From Clostridia bacterium (GTDB lineage Bacteria; Bacillota; Clostridia; Christensenellales; Aristaeellaceae), in NCBI GenBank assembly GCA_017937655.1, contig JAGBDE010000038.1:1-64000 (forward strand): a stretch of 64,000 bases of DNA, in the 5' to 3' direction. A model generated the notes under the pieces. That model saw only the letters and a program-made list of their open reading frames with translations. It made no database searches and was not told where the DNA came from. Positions within the stretch are counted from its first letter, which is position 1; each line of letters opens with the position of its first letter. A program made the position numbers and the translations under genes. Shown here piece by piece: positions 34,346 to 42,987 of this stretch.

Positions 34346-35380
34346 TTAAAACTTGCCGCCGAAGCCGCCGTGGGAGCCGCCGCCGCTGCTGACGTGCACG
34401 CCGGAGCCGCCACCGCCGCCAAATCCGCCGCCGGAGCCCCGTCCGCTGTCCGTGTACCGACGGGTGCGGCTGACGGAGGTGCGCAGGTACTGGTCGCTGC
34501 TGCGGGACAGGCTCATTTTGGAATTCTGGCGATAAGCATAGGAATACGTGCTATGCTTGAGGCTGTAGGAGGAATTGACGCTGCCGGTGAAAATCAGGCA
34601 CACCACCAGGCCGATGATGCCGCTGACCAGAATCTCGCCGGAAGTGAGGGCCTTGTGCCGGGGGGTGAGCATCTGGCCGGTGACCACGTCGTACTGGTAC
34701 TGGCCTTCCGGGATGCCCTGCCTGACATAGCGGCTGGTGGAATCCAGCAACCGCAGGACGCAGGAGGCGTAATCGCCTGTCTGGCGACCGCTGCGCAGGC
34801 CGCTGCCCAGCTCGGAGTTCAGGCTGCTGCCGCGGCTGTCCGTGATGTAGTCGATCATCCGGCCGGTGGTGGATACATGGTACTCGCCCTCGTAGAGGTT
34901 GATGTAGAGCAACATGCCGCTGTCCTCATCGTTGCCAGCGGGTTCCACATTGCCCAGAACGCCGGCTAAGCAGCCGTCCTCGTAGAACACGTCGGCCTCA
35001 TCCTGGGCGGAAGACAGGCGCATGGGGCCGTTGTAGGTGACCACAGCAAAGTCCATGCCATGATCCCTCTGGAACTGGGCGATGCGCTCATTGATCTCGG
35101 CCTCCTCCTGCTGGGAGAACAGATTGGCCTTGTCAAAAACGCGCTCGCCGTAAGGGGTGGTGAGCAGATCAGCAGAGACCTGCGGTTCCTCCGTGGGAAC
35201 GGCTGTGGGTTTTGCGGTGGGCTTTACGGTGGGGGTGGCCGTGGGGGCCTGGGTGGCGGGATCGTTGTGCTGCTGCATCTCAACAAGGGCGTTGTTCAGC
35301 ACCAGGCTGCCCGCAAACGCAGGCACCGCCGCCAATACAAGCACCAGCGATACCGCCAGCGCGATCAAACGTTTCTTCAT
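34346..35380 (-). CDS. TPM domain membrane-anchored protein
   Basis: A 344-residue protein with a signal peptide (MKKRLIALAVSLVLVLAA, then AFAG), a Thr/Pro linker (TQAPTATPTVKPTAKPT), a TPM (DUF477) domain (VFDKANLFSQQEEAEINERI, HGMDFAVVTYNG), a membrane helix near residue 255 (GEILVSGIIGLVVCLIFTG) and a Gly/Ser-rich tail ending GGGSHGGFGGKF. TPM proteins have been linked to photosystem repair in plants and to membrane protein quality control in bacteria; the function here is open. The start at 35380 follows GGGAGGGAGAAGG. It is 14 bp downstream of the zinc-ribbon gene. Confidence 0.82.
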   Translation of the reverse strand: MKKRLIALAVSLVLVLAAVPAFAGSLVLNNALVEMQQHNDPATQAPTATPTVKPTAKPTAVPTEEPQVSADLLTTPYGERVFDKANLFSQQEEAEINERIAQFQRDHGMDFAVVTYNGPMRLSSAQDEADVFYEDGCLAGVLGNVEPAGNDEDSGMLLYINLYEGEYHVSTTGRMIDYITDSRGSSLNSELGSGLRSGRQTGDYASCVLRLLDSTSRYVRQGIPEGQYQYDVVTGQMLTPRHKALTSGEILVSGIIGLVVCLIFTGSVNSSYSLKHSTYSYAYRQNSKMSLSRSSDQYLRTSVSRTRRYTDSGRGSGGGFGGGGGSGVHVSSGGGSHGGFGGKF

Positions 35381-35394
35381 CCTTCTCCCTCCCA

Positions 35395-36492
35395 TCAGAA
35401 CAGGAAATAGCTGGCCAGCAAAGCAATGGCAAACACAAGCAGGCCGATGAACAGGCCCTTGCGCCACAGCTTGCCCTTGTCGATGGGCAGCTTGCCGCAG
35501 ATCTCGCCGGTGCAGCCGTTCATGGCGTAGTAGTAGGGGTCGTCCGGCTTATTCTTGTTGGGATAGGTCAAAACCCAGGTGGGAAGCAGCACATACTGGC
35601 TGTCCATGCTGCGCATGTCCACGCTGCTGTCGCCCCGGAGGCTGCCGTAATGCGCGGTTTCCCGCAGCATGGTGGAGGAATATTTCTCCAGCTCCCGGCG
35701 GATATCCTCGGTGTATTCAGAAGCGTCCATGTCCCGGCGTTCCGCCAGGAAGCCGGACAGATACGCGCCGGAAAAATCCTTGGCCTTTTCCAGGGGGAAG
35801 GGGTGGATGCCGTCGGCCAGCTTTTTGTTGACCTTCTTGAGGGCGGGGCGCATGATGTTGCCAAAGCGGATGCGGCCCCGGCGTTCCACCTGGTAGTAAT
35901 CCGTCTTGGTGATGATGTAGTCCATGGTATAGGAGGTGCTGGTGTTGGTGCCGGTACCGCTGAAAGCAGCGTCCACGGTGGCGCTGTTCACAAAATGGGG
36001 GTAATACACGCCGGACATCATTTCCACCTGGGCCTTGCTGAAAAAGTCCGCAGGGACGTACTTTTTCTTGCCGACCCACTCCATGAACTTCTCCACGGCC
36101 TTTTCCTTGCTGATGGCAAAGGGCAGCACCTTGTCGGGCCGCATATCGGCGGTCAGCTTGCCCTGGAGCACCACCGGGTTGTGGCAGTAGTAGCAATGGG
36201 TGGCCACGGTGGTCTCATCGGTCATGATCTCGCTGCCGCAGCTCTGGCAGCGGTAGGTCACCTGCTGGGAAGGATCCTCCGCCGTTTCCTGGGCAGACTG
36301 CTCCTCAGCGGCTTCCTCGGGCTGCTGGGCAGCCTCTTCCGCGTCGGCCTCCGCCTGGTACTGCTCTTCCTTATCCGCAAGAGCATCCTCCGCAAAAACG
36401 GAATCGCAGAAGGGACATTTCCACTTCTGAGAATCCGGCTCAAAGTTCAGATATGCACCACAGCTGGGACATTTGTATGTCACGCCTGCCAT
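35395..36492 (-). CDS. Zinc-ribbon membrane protein partnered with TPM protein
   Basis: A 365-residue protein with two zinc ribbons (CPSCGAYLNFEPD...CPFC near residues 8-30 and CQSCGSEI...CYYC near 80-105), separated by an acidic Glu/Ala-rich linker. A beta-rich core follows (VYYPHFVNSATVDAAF, PTWVLTYP) and a C-terminal membrane helix (GLFIGLLVFAIALLASYFLF). Start ATG at 36492, after GAGG. Such zinc-ribbon proteins are often encoded next to TPM-domain proteins in Clostridia, suggesting a membrane complex. No function known. Confidence 0.75.
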   Translation of the reverse strand: MAGVTYKCPSCGAYLNFEPDSQKWKCPFCDSVFAEDALADKEEQYQAEADAEEAAQQPEEAAEEQSAQETAEDPSQQVTYRCQSCGSEIMTDETTVATHCYYCHNPVVLQGKLTADMRPDKVLPFAISKEKAVEKFMEWVGKKKYVPADFFSKAQVEMMSGVYYPHFVNSATVDAAFSGTGTNTSTSYTMDYIITKTDYYQVERRGRIRFGNIMRPALKKVNKKLADGIHPFPLEKAKDFSGAYLSGFLAERRDMDASEYTEDIRRELEKYSSTMLRETAHYGSLRGDSSVDMRSMDSQYVLLPTWVLTYPNKNKPDDPYYYAMNGCTGEICGKLPIDKGKLWRKGLFIGLLVFAIALLASYFLF

Positions 36493-36543
36493 ATTCACAC
36501 CTCGCTAACGGTATTGGGAAAATCACTTATCCGTGATACCAAG

Positions 36544-36572
36544 ATTATATCATGGGCCGGATAAAATGACAA
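36544..36572 (-). promoter_or_regulatory. Promoter of the zinc-ribbon/TPM operon
   Basis: TTGTCA (36572-36567), 17 bp, perfect TATAAT (36549-36544) on the minus strand, about 52 bp before the zinc-ribbon gene. Confidence 0.75.
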
Positions 36573-36593
36573 ATCCTGCTGATGTTTTTCTTA

Positions 36594-36630
36594 CAGAAAA
36601 AAACCGCCGGCGCTGAAGAAGCGTCGGCGG
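36594..36630 (-). terminator. Terminator of pgi
   Basis: On the minus strand CCGCCGACGCT / AGCGCCGGCGG with a TCTTC-type loop is followed by TTTTTTTC. It is an intrinsic terminator 15 bp after the pgi stop codon. Confidence 0.9.
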
Positions 36631-36644
36631 GGGGATGAATTTCA

Positions 36645-37982
36645 TTACAGGCGGGCTTCCAGCTCAGCCTTGCGGGCCTCGAAGCCGGGCTTGCCCAGCA
36701 GGGCGAACATGTTCTTCTTGTAGGCTTCCACGCCGGGCTGATCGAAGGGGTTCACGCCCAGCAGATAGCCGCTCAGGCCGCAGGCCTTCTCAAAGAAGTA
36801 GACCAGGTAGCCAAAGTGCCATGCGTCAGCCTTGTCAATTTCCAGGATGATGTTGGGAGTACCGCCGTCCATATGGGCCATCAGGGTGCCCTGGTAGGCC
36901 TTGGAGTTGACGAACTGCACAGACTTGCCGGCCAGGTAGTTCAGGCCGTCGATGTCCTCAGCGGCTTCCTCAATGAAGGCTTCGCTGCGGGGCTCGTTGA
37001 CCCAGATGACGGTCTCGAACAGGTTGCGGCTGCCGTCCTGGATGAACTGGCCGATGGAGTGCAGGTCAGTGGAGAAGTTGGCGGCGGTGGGGAAAATGCC
37101 CTTCTGGTCCTTGCCCTCGCTCTCGGCGTAGAGCTGCTTGAACCACTCGCCCATCATGGTGAGGGCGGGCTCGTAGTTGACCAGGATCTCGGTGTTCTTG
37201 CCCTTGCGGTAGAGGATGTTGCGCAGAGCGGCGTACTTCATGGCGGGGTTGGATTCCAGGTCGCCCTCCATGCAAGCCTCGCGGGCGTCCTGTGCGCCCT
37301 TCATCATGGCAACGATGTCAATACCGGCAGCGGCGATGGGCAGCAGGCCCACAGCGGTCAGCACGGAGAAACGGCCGCCAACGTCGTCCGGAACCACGAA
37401 GGTCTCGTAGCCTTCGGCGTCGGACAGGCTCTTGAGGGCTCCGCGGGCCTTATCGGTGGTGGAGTAGATGCGGCCCTTGGCGCCTTCCTTGCCGTACTTT
37501 TCTTCCAGCATCTTCTTGAAAACGCGGAAGGCGATAGCGGGCTCGGTGGTGGTGCCGGACTTGGAGATGATGTTGACGGAGAAGTCACGGTTGCCGATGA
37601 TCTTGATGATATCGTTCAGGTAGGAAGAAGAGATGTTGTTGCCGGCGAAGTAGATCTCGGGGATGCCTTCGGGGCGAACGCCGTTGTACATCTGGCCGTT
37701 CACAAATTCAATGGCAGCGCGGGCGCCCAGGTAGGAGCCGCCGATGCCGATAACCACCAGCACTTCGCTATCCTTCTGAATCTTCTTGGCAGCGGCCTGG
37801 ATGCGCTCAAACTCGTCCTTGTCGTAGTTCACGGGCAGATCCAGCCAGCCCAGGAAGTCGTTGCCGGCGCCCTTGCCGCTGAGCAGGGTTTCGTTAACGG
37901 TGTTCATCAGGGGCTTCATGTTGTCCAGTTCCGGCTGAGCAATAAAGCCCTTCACGCCGGTCAGCTTCAGGTTCATAGCCAT
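36645..37982 (-). CDS. pgi: Glucose-6-phosphate isomerase
   Basis: A 445-residue bacterial-type phosphoglucose isomerase. Motifs: [34 protein letters not shown] (phosphate loop), [15 protein letters not shown] and the catalytic Glu region. It interconverts glucose 6-phosphate and fructose 6-phosphate. The ATG at 37982 follows AAGGAG by 10 nt. A second ATG at 37976 is possible. Monocistronic with clear promoter and terminator. Confidence 0.96.
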   Translation of the reverse strand: MAMNLKLTGVKGFIAQPELDNMKPLMNTVNETLLSGKGAGNDFLGWLDLPVNYDKDEFERIQAAAKKIQKDSEVLVVIGIGGSYLGARAAIEFVNGQMYNGVRPEGIPEIYFAGNNISSSYLNDIIKIIGNRDFSVNIISKSGTTTEPAIAFRVFKKMLEEKYGKEGAKGRIYSTTDKARGALKSLSDAEGYETFVVPDDVGGRFSVLTAVGLLPIAAAGIDIVAMMKGAQDAREACMEGDLESNPAMKYAALRNILYRKGKNTEILVNYEPALTMMGEWFKQLYAESEGKDQKGIFPTAANFSTDLHSIGQFIQDGSRNLFETVIWVNEPRSEAFIEEAAEDIDGLNYLAGKSVQFVNSKAYQGTLMAHMDGGTPNIILEIDKADAWHFGYLVYFFEKACGLSGYLLGVNPFDQPGVEAYKKNMFALLGKPGFEARKAELEARL

Positions 37983-38040
37983 AGTTGATCGTCTCCTTCT
38001 ATATATTGCTTTGGTTAGTTACAAATAGTCCGCATCCATA

Positions 38041-38069
38041 TATATACTACGTTTCCGGCAAGTTGGCAA
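38041..38069 (-). promoter_or_regulatory. Promoter of pgi
   Basis: TTGCCA (38069-38064), 17 bp, TATATA (38046-38041) on the minus strand, 59 bp before pgi. Confidence 0.65.
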
Positions 38070-38135
38070 GGGGGTGCGGAGTTTTCAAATGTCCGTTTTT
38101 ATTCCCCGGGTATGAAAAAGCGGCCATGTTTCCAA

Positions 38136-38164
38136 TTGACGGACGGCCCCCGGCCGATTATCAT
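38136..38164 (+). promoter_or_regulatory. Promoter of the small DNA-binding protein gene
   Basis: TTGACG (38136-38141), 17 bp, TATCAT (38159-38164), 48 bp before the start codon at 38212. Confidence 0.65.
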
Positions 38165-38211
38165 CAAGATACGATATGCATATCCCATCATGCCGAAAGG
38201 ATTGATTTTTC

Positions 38212-38652
38212 ATGCAGGAAACCACCTACACCATCCAGCAGATCACCCAGTTCACCGGCCTGACCGACCGCACCGTGCGCAAGTACCTCTCCGCCGGGAT
38301 TCTCCAGGGCCAGATGGAGGGCGGCGCGTGGCATTTCACATTGGAGGCGGTGGACGCGTTCATGAGCCACCCCAGCGTACGGCCCAGCATTGCCGCCAGG
38401 AAAAACGCCATGATCTACGATTTCCTGGCCGATGACAAAAAGCCCGCCGAGAAAGCCTGCCTGGTGCTGGACTGTCCCAATCAGGACAAACAGGCCCTTT
38501 CCGCCTTTTTCTGTGACGCGGTCAACAGCGGTGGATATCAGAACTTGCGCTTTTCCTTTGACGCGCAAAGGAACGCCGCGCCCCGGGTGGTTCTCACCGG
38601 AAGTCCCACAGACGTGCTGGACCTGCTCACAAAATACAACAGCAGAAAGTAA
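38212..38652 (+). CDS. Small helix-turn-helix DNA-binding protein (excisionase/MerR-like)
   Basis: A 146-residue protein. The first ~55 residues form a winged helix of the excisionase/MerR type (YTIQQITQFTGLTDRTVRKYLSAGIL, with AWHFTLEAVDAFM as the wing). The rest (MIYDFLADDKKPAEKACLVLDC and following) is alpha/beta and could be a sensor domain. No integrase is nearby, so a regulator is more likely than a phage excisionase. Own promoter and terminator. Target unknown. Confidence 0.7.
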   Translation: MQETTYTIQQITQFTGLTDRTVRKYLSAGILQGQMEGGAWHFTLEAVDAFMSHPSVRPSIAARKNAMIYDFLADDKKPAEKACLVLDCPNQDKQALSAFFCDAVNSGGYQNLRFSFDAQRNAAPRVVLTGSPTDVLDLLTKYNSRK

Positions 38653-38658
38653 AGCGTC

Positions 38659-38696
38659 GCCCCTGGCGGATGGTTTGTCCGTCAGGGGCCATTTTT
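38659..38696 (+). terminator. Terminator of the small DNA-binding protein gene
   Basis: GCCCCTGGCGGA / TCCGTCAGGGGC with one mismatch and a 7-nt loop, then CATTTTT. The T-run overlaps the stop codon of the convergent GH31 gene. Confidence 0.85.
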
Positions 38697-40746
38697 ATGC
38701 TTTCAGCACCGCGTTTTTCAGGGTCAGGCCATCGCCCACGGCCTCGCCACCGCGCAGGGTGATGACCCGGGTGTTCTTTTCCAGATCGTAGTTCTTGCCC
38801 ATGCCGTCGTCATCGTAGAGGGCGTAGGCGGCTTCGTCGGCCCAGCCAAGCATGGTCAGGCTACGGAAGTCCACATCGTCCACCCATTCGCCGCCCCGGC
38901 TCAGGGGGATGATGCAGCCCTTGCGGATGAACAGGGGCATCTCGTTCAGCTGCAGGTCGATCCAATGATTGCCCTTTTCCATGGGGACGAGGTCGTAATC
39001 CGCTGCGGAGCGGAACCGGACGAGGAGCATGTCCTCCGGCAGGTACACGTACCGGCCCCGGGCGTTCTGTTCGTATACCGGGGCGATCATGCACTCGCTG
39101 CCCAGCATGACCTGATCTTCCACCCGCAGGGCCCGCTTGTCGCCGGGATAGTCAAAGGCCAGGGGGCGGAACATGCACTTGCCGCCAAGAGTGGCCTTCA
39201 TGAATTCGCTGTACAGATAAGGCAGCAGGGCGTAGCGCACGGTGAGGATGTTCTTCATGTCCTCCTGCATGCCAAAGCGGTAGATTTCCTGCTCCCGGGT
39301 TCCCAGGGCCGCATGGTTGCGCATCAGGGGCGTGAACACGCCCAGCTGCAGCCAGCGCAGCAGCAGGTCTTCCGTGGTGTTGTTGCTGAAACCGCCCAGA
39401 TCCGCGCCGGTGTACATAAAGCCGCACATGTTCAGGGACGGCAGCATTTTCAGATTCATCAGCAGGTGGCTCCACCAGGAGGTGTTATCGCCCTGCCACA
39501 CGCCGCCGTAGCGGTGCGCGCCCACGTAGCTGGCCCGGGAGAACAGCAGGTGCCGCTTGTCCGGGTTATAGGCTTCCATGCCCTCGGCGGCGGAACGGGT
39601 CATGAAGTAGCCGTACAGGTTGTGCACCTTGTCGTGGCGCACCTTTTTGCCGCCAAAGTCATGCCAGAAGCTGCGGTAATCCTCCGGCTTGTTGGCCACC
39701 TGGCCGAAAATATCCTTCAGGGCAAAAAACGCGTCGATGCCCAGGTTCTGGCCCCGGGCCTTTTCCGCCTCGTCAAAGGCCTTCTCCAGGCCCTCCGGGG
39801 TGTAGAACAGGGCTGGCTCGTTCATATCGTTCCAGAAGCCCTCAATGCCGGTTTCCAGCAGCAGCCGGTACTTCTCGCCAAACCAGCGGCGGGCGTCGTC
39901 ATTGAGGAAATCCGGGAACAGACTGCGGCCGGGCCACACCGCGCCGATGAAGTTGCTGCCGTCTTCCTTCTTGCAGAAATAACCCTTCTCCACGCCTTCA
40001 TCGTAGAGGAAGTAGCCTTCCTGCTCCTTCACGCCCGCGTCGATGATGGGAATGAGGCGGATGTGTTCCTGCTTCATGTCCTGGTTGAGCTGAGTCATGT
40101 CCGGGAAGGATTCCGGCTTCCAGGTGAAGTCCTTGTAATCCTGCATGTAGTCGATGTCCACGCACACGCCATCCAGGGGGATGTGCCGTTCGCGATGCTC
40201 CTTGACCACCTTGCGCAGCTCTGCGTCAGAGGCGTAGCCCCAGCGGGACTGGATGTAACCAAAGGCCCATTTGGGCGGGATATAGCTCACGCCGATAATT
40301 TTGCGGAACTGCTCCACGATGTCGGTCAGGCTGTCGCCCTGGATGATGTACAGGCTCAAATCGCCGTTTTCGGAGGTGATGACCGCCTGGCGGGCGTCGG
40401 TGTAGCCCAGGTCAAACTCCAGGGCTCCGGGGTCGTCAAAGAATGCGCCGAAGAGCTTGTCCTCGCCGTAAAACAGCAGGAAATTATGGCTGGCATACAG
40501 GGAGCGGGTGTTCTCGTGATGGGCAAACTCGTCGCTGTTCCAGCTGCGGTAGATATGTCCCCGCTTGTTGATGCCCCGCACGTTCTCGCCCAGGCCGAAG
40601 ATCACGTCGTCCGCGCCAAGGGCCAGGGAAAAGCGGGGGCCCAATTTGTCCACGGTGAAAAACGGCACGTCGCCCTGGGAAGGGCTCACCGTTTCCACCA
40701 CCGCACCGGTTTCCATGGGCATGCCAAAATCATATCTGCGAATCAT
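38695..40746 (-). CDS. Glycoside hydrolase family 31 (alpha-glucosidase type)
   Basis: A 683-residue GH31 enzyme acting on alpha-linked glucosides or related sugars. The catalytic nucleophile is Asp307 in WNDMNEP and the acid/base is Asp420 in VWQGDNTSWW. The N-terminal beta domain (VIFGLGENVRGINKRG) and distal C-terminal beta domain (GWADEAAYALYDDDG) are both present. There is no signal peptide, so it acts in the cytoplasm on imported oligosaccharides. It diverges from the GH10 gene. No clear promoter was identified between them. Confidence 0.92.
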   Translation of the reverse strand: MIRRYDFGMPMETGAVVETVSPSQGDVPFFTVDKLGPRFSLALGADDVIFGLGENVRGINKRGHIYRSWNSDEFAHHENTRSLYASHNFLLFYGEDKLFGAFFDDPGALEFDLGYTDARQAVITSENGDLSLYIIQGDSLTDIVEQFRKIIGVSYIPPKWAFGYIQSRWGYASDAELRKVVKEHRERHIPLDGVCVDIDYMQDYKDFTWKPESFPDMTQLNQDMKQEHIRLIPIIDAGVKEQEGYFLYDEGVEKGYFCKKEDGSNFIGAVWPGRSLFPDFLNDDARRWFGEKYRLLLETGIEGFWNDMNEPALFYTPEGLEKAFDEAEKARGQNLGIDAFFALKDIFGQVANKPEDYRSFWHDFGGKKVRHDKVHNLYGYFMTRSAAEGMEAYNPDKRHLLFSRASYVGAHRYGGVWQGDNTSWWSHLLMNLKMLPSLNMCGFMYTGADLGGFSNNTTEDLLLRWLQLGVFTPLMRNHAALGTREQEIYRFGMQEDMKNILTVRYALLPYLYSEFMKATLGGKCMFRPLAFDYPGDKRALRVEDQVMLGSECMIAPVYEQNARGRYVYLPEDMLLVRFRSAADYDLVPMEKGNHWIDLQLNEMPLFIRKGCIIPLSRGGEWVDDVDFRSLTMLGWADEAAYALYDDDGMGKNYDLEKNTRVITLRGGEAVGDGLTLKNAVLKA

Positions 40747-40944
40747 GACTATTTACTCCTTTTGAACCATTTTGGTACGCTCATTGTACGTTCCGCCGCC
40801 GGGAATGTCAAGGGAAAACAGGCGGAACGGTTAGATAAAAAATGTGATGAAACCTTCTGAAAACAGTTGACTCCGCCCAGGCGGGATGCTATCATGAACA
40901 CAACCAAACAACCCCATACAAACCTATTAACGGAGGGATTCACT

Positions 40945-42165
40945 ATGGATCGTTTTGCCGCCAAGAAATCTACCGCCCGTGTGCGCGTCATGCGCCCCGA
41001 CGGAACCCCCGCCGCCAATCAGGCCGTCAATTTCAAGCAGGTCAGCCATGATTTTCTCTTTGGCTGCGGCGCCTTTGACGCCGTGGAACTGATGAAGGAC
41101 ACCCTGCCGGATCACGTGCGCACCCTGCTTTCCGAGCGCATGGAAAACTGGTTTGAGCTGTTCAACTTCGGCACCCTGCCCTTCTACTGGGGACGCTATC
41201 AGCCCGAGGAAAACGGCCCCACCACCACCCCCTACCTGATGAAGGCCGCTAAGTGGCTGGAAGAAAAGGGCTGCGCCGTGAAGGGCCATCCCCTGTGCTG
41301 GCACACCGCCTGCGCCAACTGGCTGATGAACTACTCCAACGAGGAGATCCTGAAGAAGCAGATTGAACGCATCCACACCGACGTGAGCTACTTCAAGGGC
41401 ACCATCGACATGTGGGACGTGATCAACGAAGTGGTCATCATGCCCATCTTTGACAAGTACGACAACGCCATCACCCGCATCTGCAAGGATATGGGCCGGG
41501 TCAACCTGGTCAAGGAAGTGTTCGCCGCCGCCAAGGAATCCAACCCCGGCGCCACCCTGCTCATCAACGACTTCAACACCTCCACCGCCTACGAAGTGCT
41601 GATCGACTCCCTGCTCTGCGCTGACGTGTCCATTTCTGTCATCGGCATCCAGAGCCACCAGCACCAGGGCTTCTGGGGCCTGGAGAAGCTGAACGAGGTG
41701 CTGGAGCGGTTCAGCCGTTTCGGCCTGCCCATCCACTTCACCGAGAACACCTTCGTCTCCGGCGACCTGATGCCCCCCCATATCGTGGACCTGAACGACT
41801 GGCAGGTGCCCGAGTGGCCCTCCACCCCCGAAGGCGAAGAACGCCAGGCCCAGAACGTGATCGACATGTACTCCACCCTGTTCGCTCATCCGCTGGTGGA
41901 AGCCATCACCACCTGGGATCCCGCCGACGGCGCATGGCTGGGCGCACCCAGCGGCTTCATGCGCAAGGACAATTCCAAGAAACCCGCCTTCCACGCCCTG
42001 CATGACCTGATCCACAAGGATTGGACCACCGACGTGACCCTCACCACCGACGCCGAGGGCTACGTGGATCTGACCGGCTTCCGGGGCAACTACGAAGCCA
42101 AGCTGGGCGATGCCGCCGCCAAGTTCCACCTATCCGGCAGCGACGCGCAGACCATCACCCTGTAA
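40945..42165 (+). CDS. GH10 family xylanase-like enzyme, cytoplasmic
   Basis: A 406-residue GH10-type enzyme. The acid/base is Glu162 in WDVINEVV. The probable nucleophile is Glu267 in PIHFTENTF, where typical xylanases have a TELD sequence, so it is divergent. HPLCWHT matches the conserved GH10 substrate-binding strand. An N-terminal small beta region (ARVRVMRPDGTPAA) precedes the barrel. The ATG at 40945 follows GGAGGG and there is no signal peptide. It likely cleaves xylo-oligosaccharides or another beta-linked sugar inside the cell. Confidence 0.85.
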   Translation: MDRFAAKKSTARVRVMRPDGTPAANQAVNFKQVSHDFLFGCGAFDAVELMKDTLPDHVRTLLSERMENWFELFNFGTLPFYWGRYQPEENGPTTTPYLMKAAKWLEEKGCAVKGHPLCWHTACANWLMNYSNEEILKKQIERIHTDVSYFKGTIDMWDVINEVVIMPIFDKYDNAITRICKDMGRVNLVKEVFAAAKESNPGATLLINDFNTSTAYEVLIDSLLCADVSISVIGIQSHQHQGFWGLEKLNEVLERFSRFGLPIHFTENTFVSGDLMPPHIVDLNDWQVPEWPSTPEGEERQAQNVIDMYSTLFAHPLVEAITTWDPADGAWLGAPSGFMRKDNSKKPAFHALHDLIHKDWTTDVTLTTDAEGYVDLTGFRGNYEAKLGDAAAKFHLSGSDAQTITL

Positions 42166-42176
42166 AACCATTCTTC

Positions 42177-42217
42177 CCGGGCGTATGTTGCAAAATGTAA
42201 CAATGCGCCCGGTTTTT
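42177..42217 (+). terminator. Terminator of the GH10 gene
   Basis: CCGGGCG-TATGTT / AACAAT-GCGCCCGG (one bulge) followed by TTTTTTG, 12 bp after the stop codon. Confidence 0.85.
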
Positions 42218-42226
42218 TGTGTTTTC

Positions 42227-42255
42227 TGCGCCGTTCTGGTACAATAGGCAGGAAG
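42227..42255 (+). promoter_or_regulatory. Promoter of the HD-domain gene
   Basis: TTGTGT (42227-42232), 17 bp, TACAAT (42250-42255), 15 bp before the start codon at 42270. This implies a very short 5' leader. Confidence 0.55.
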
Positions 42256-42269
42256 GGAAGTGGAACAAA

Positions 42270-42857
42270 ATGAGAGAATACCCCACCCGCCTGGAAGCGG
42301 AGCGGCTGCTGCAAGAATCGGAGCAGATGAACCCCGGCCCCTGGGGCGACCACTGCCGGGTGGTGGCTAAGTGCGCCGAGGCCATCGCCAAGGCCTGCGG
42401 GGACCTAGACAGCGAGAAAGCCTATGTGCTGGGCCTGATGCACGACATCGGCCGGCGGTTTGGCTACGGCCACCTGAAGCATGTGTACGACGGCTGGCGG
42501 TTTATGCTGGAGCTTGGCTACCCTGCCGCCGCCAAAATCTGCCTGACCCATTCCTGCTGCATTCCCACGCTGGAGGTGTACATCGGCCGGGCGGATATTG
42601 CGCCGGAGCAGTATCAGGAGCTGGCGAAGGCCCTGTCCGCCACGGAATACGACGAATATGACCAGCTGATCCAGCTTTGCGACGCCATCGGCATGGCGGA
42701 CGGCGCCACGGACATCCTCACCCGCATGAACGATGTGAAAAGCCGCTACGGCCAGTATCCCCAGGCCAAATGGGACAAAAACCTGGAGCTGAAAGACTGG
42801 TTTTCTGAGAAGGCCGGACGGCCCATTGAGGAAATCACCGCCGGCATCCGGCCATAA
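42270..42857 (+). CDS. HD-domain phosphohydrolase
   Basis: A 195-residue metal-dependent HD protein. The ligands are visible as His in GDHCRVVAKCAEAIA, the HD pair in GLMHDIGRRFGYGH, and Asp in LCDAIGMADG. Such small HD proteins hydrolyse nucleotides or phosphate esters. The start at 42270 has GGAAGTGG upstream. Substrate not known. A GC-rich imperfect hairpin follows and then the shared terminator at 42911. Confidence 0.82.
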   Translation: MREYPTRLEAERLLQESEQMNPGPWGDHCRVVAKCAEAIAKACGDLDSEKAYVLGLMHDIGRRFGYGHLKHVYDGWRFMLELGYPAAAKICLTHSCCIPTLEVYIGRADIAPEQYQELAKALSATEYDEYDQLIQLCDAIGMADGATDILTRMNDVKSRYGQYPQAKWDKNLELKDWFSEKAGRPIEEITAGIRP

Positions 42858-42910
42858 GAAAAGCCCGCCCCCGTTTAGAGGGGGGCAGGAACCATCTATC
42901 CAATAGCAAG

Positions 42911-42943
42911 CAAACGAGCATCCGGCGTTCGGATGCTCGTTTG
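42911..42943. terminator. Bidirectional terminator between HD and phosphotransferase genes
   Basis: A perfect 13-bp inverted repeat (CAAACGAGCATCC / GGATGCTCGTTTG) with a 7-nt loop, followed by TTTATGG, between two convergent genes. Confidence 0.9.
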
Positions 42944-42987
42944 TTTATGGATTCGCAGGCTCATTTGCTCAACCTGCCAAACAGATT

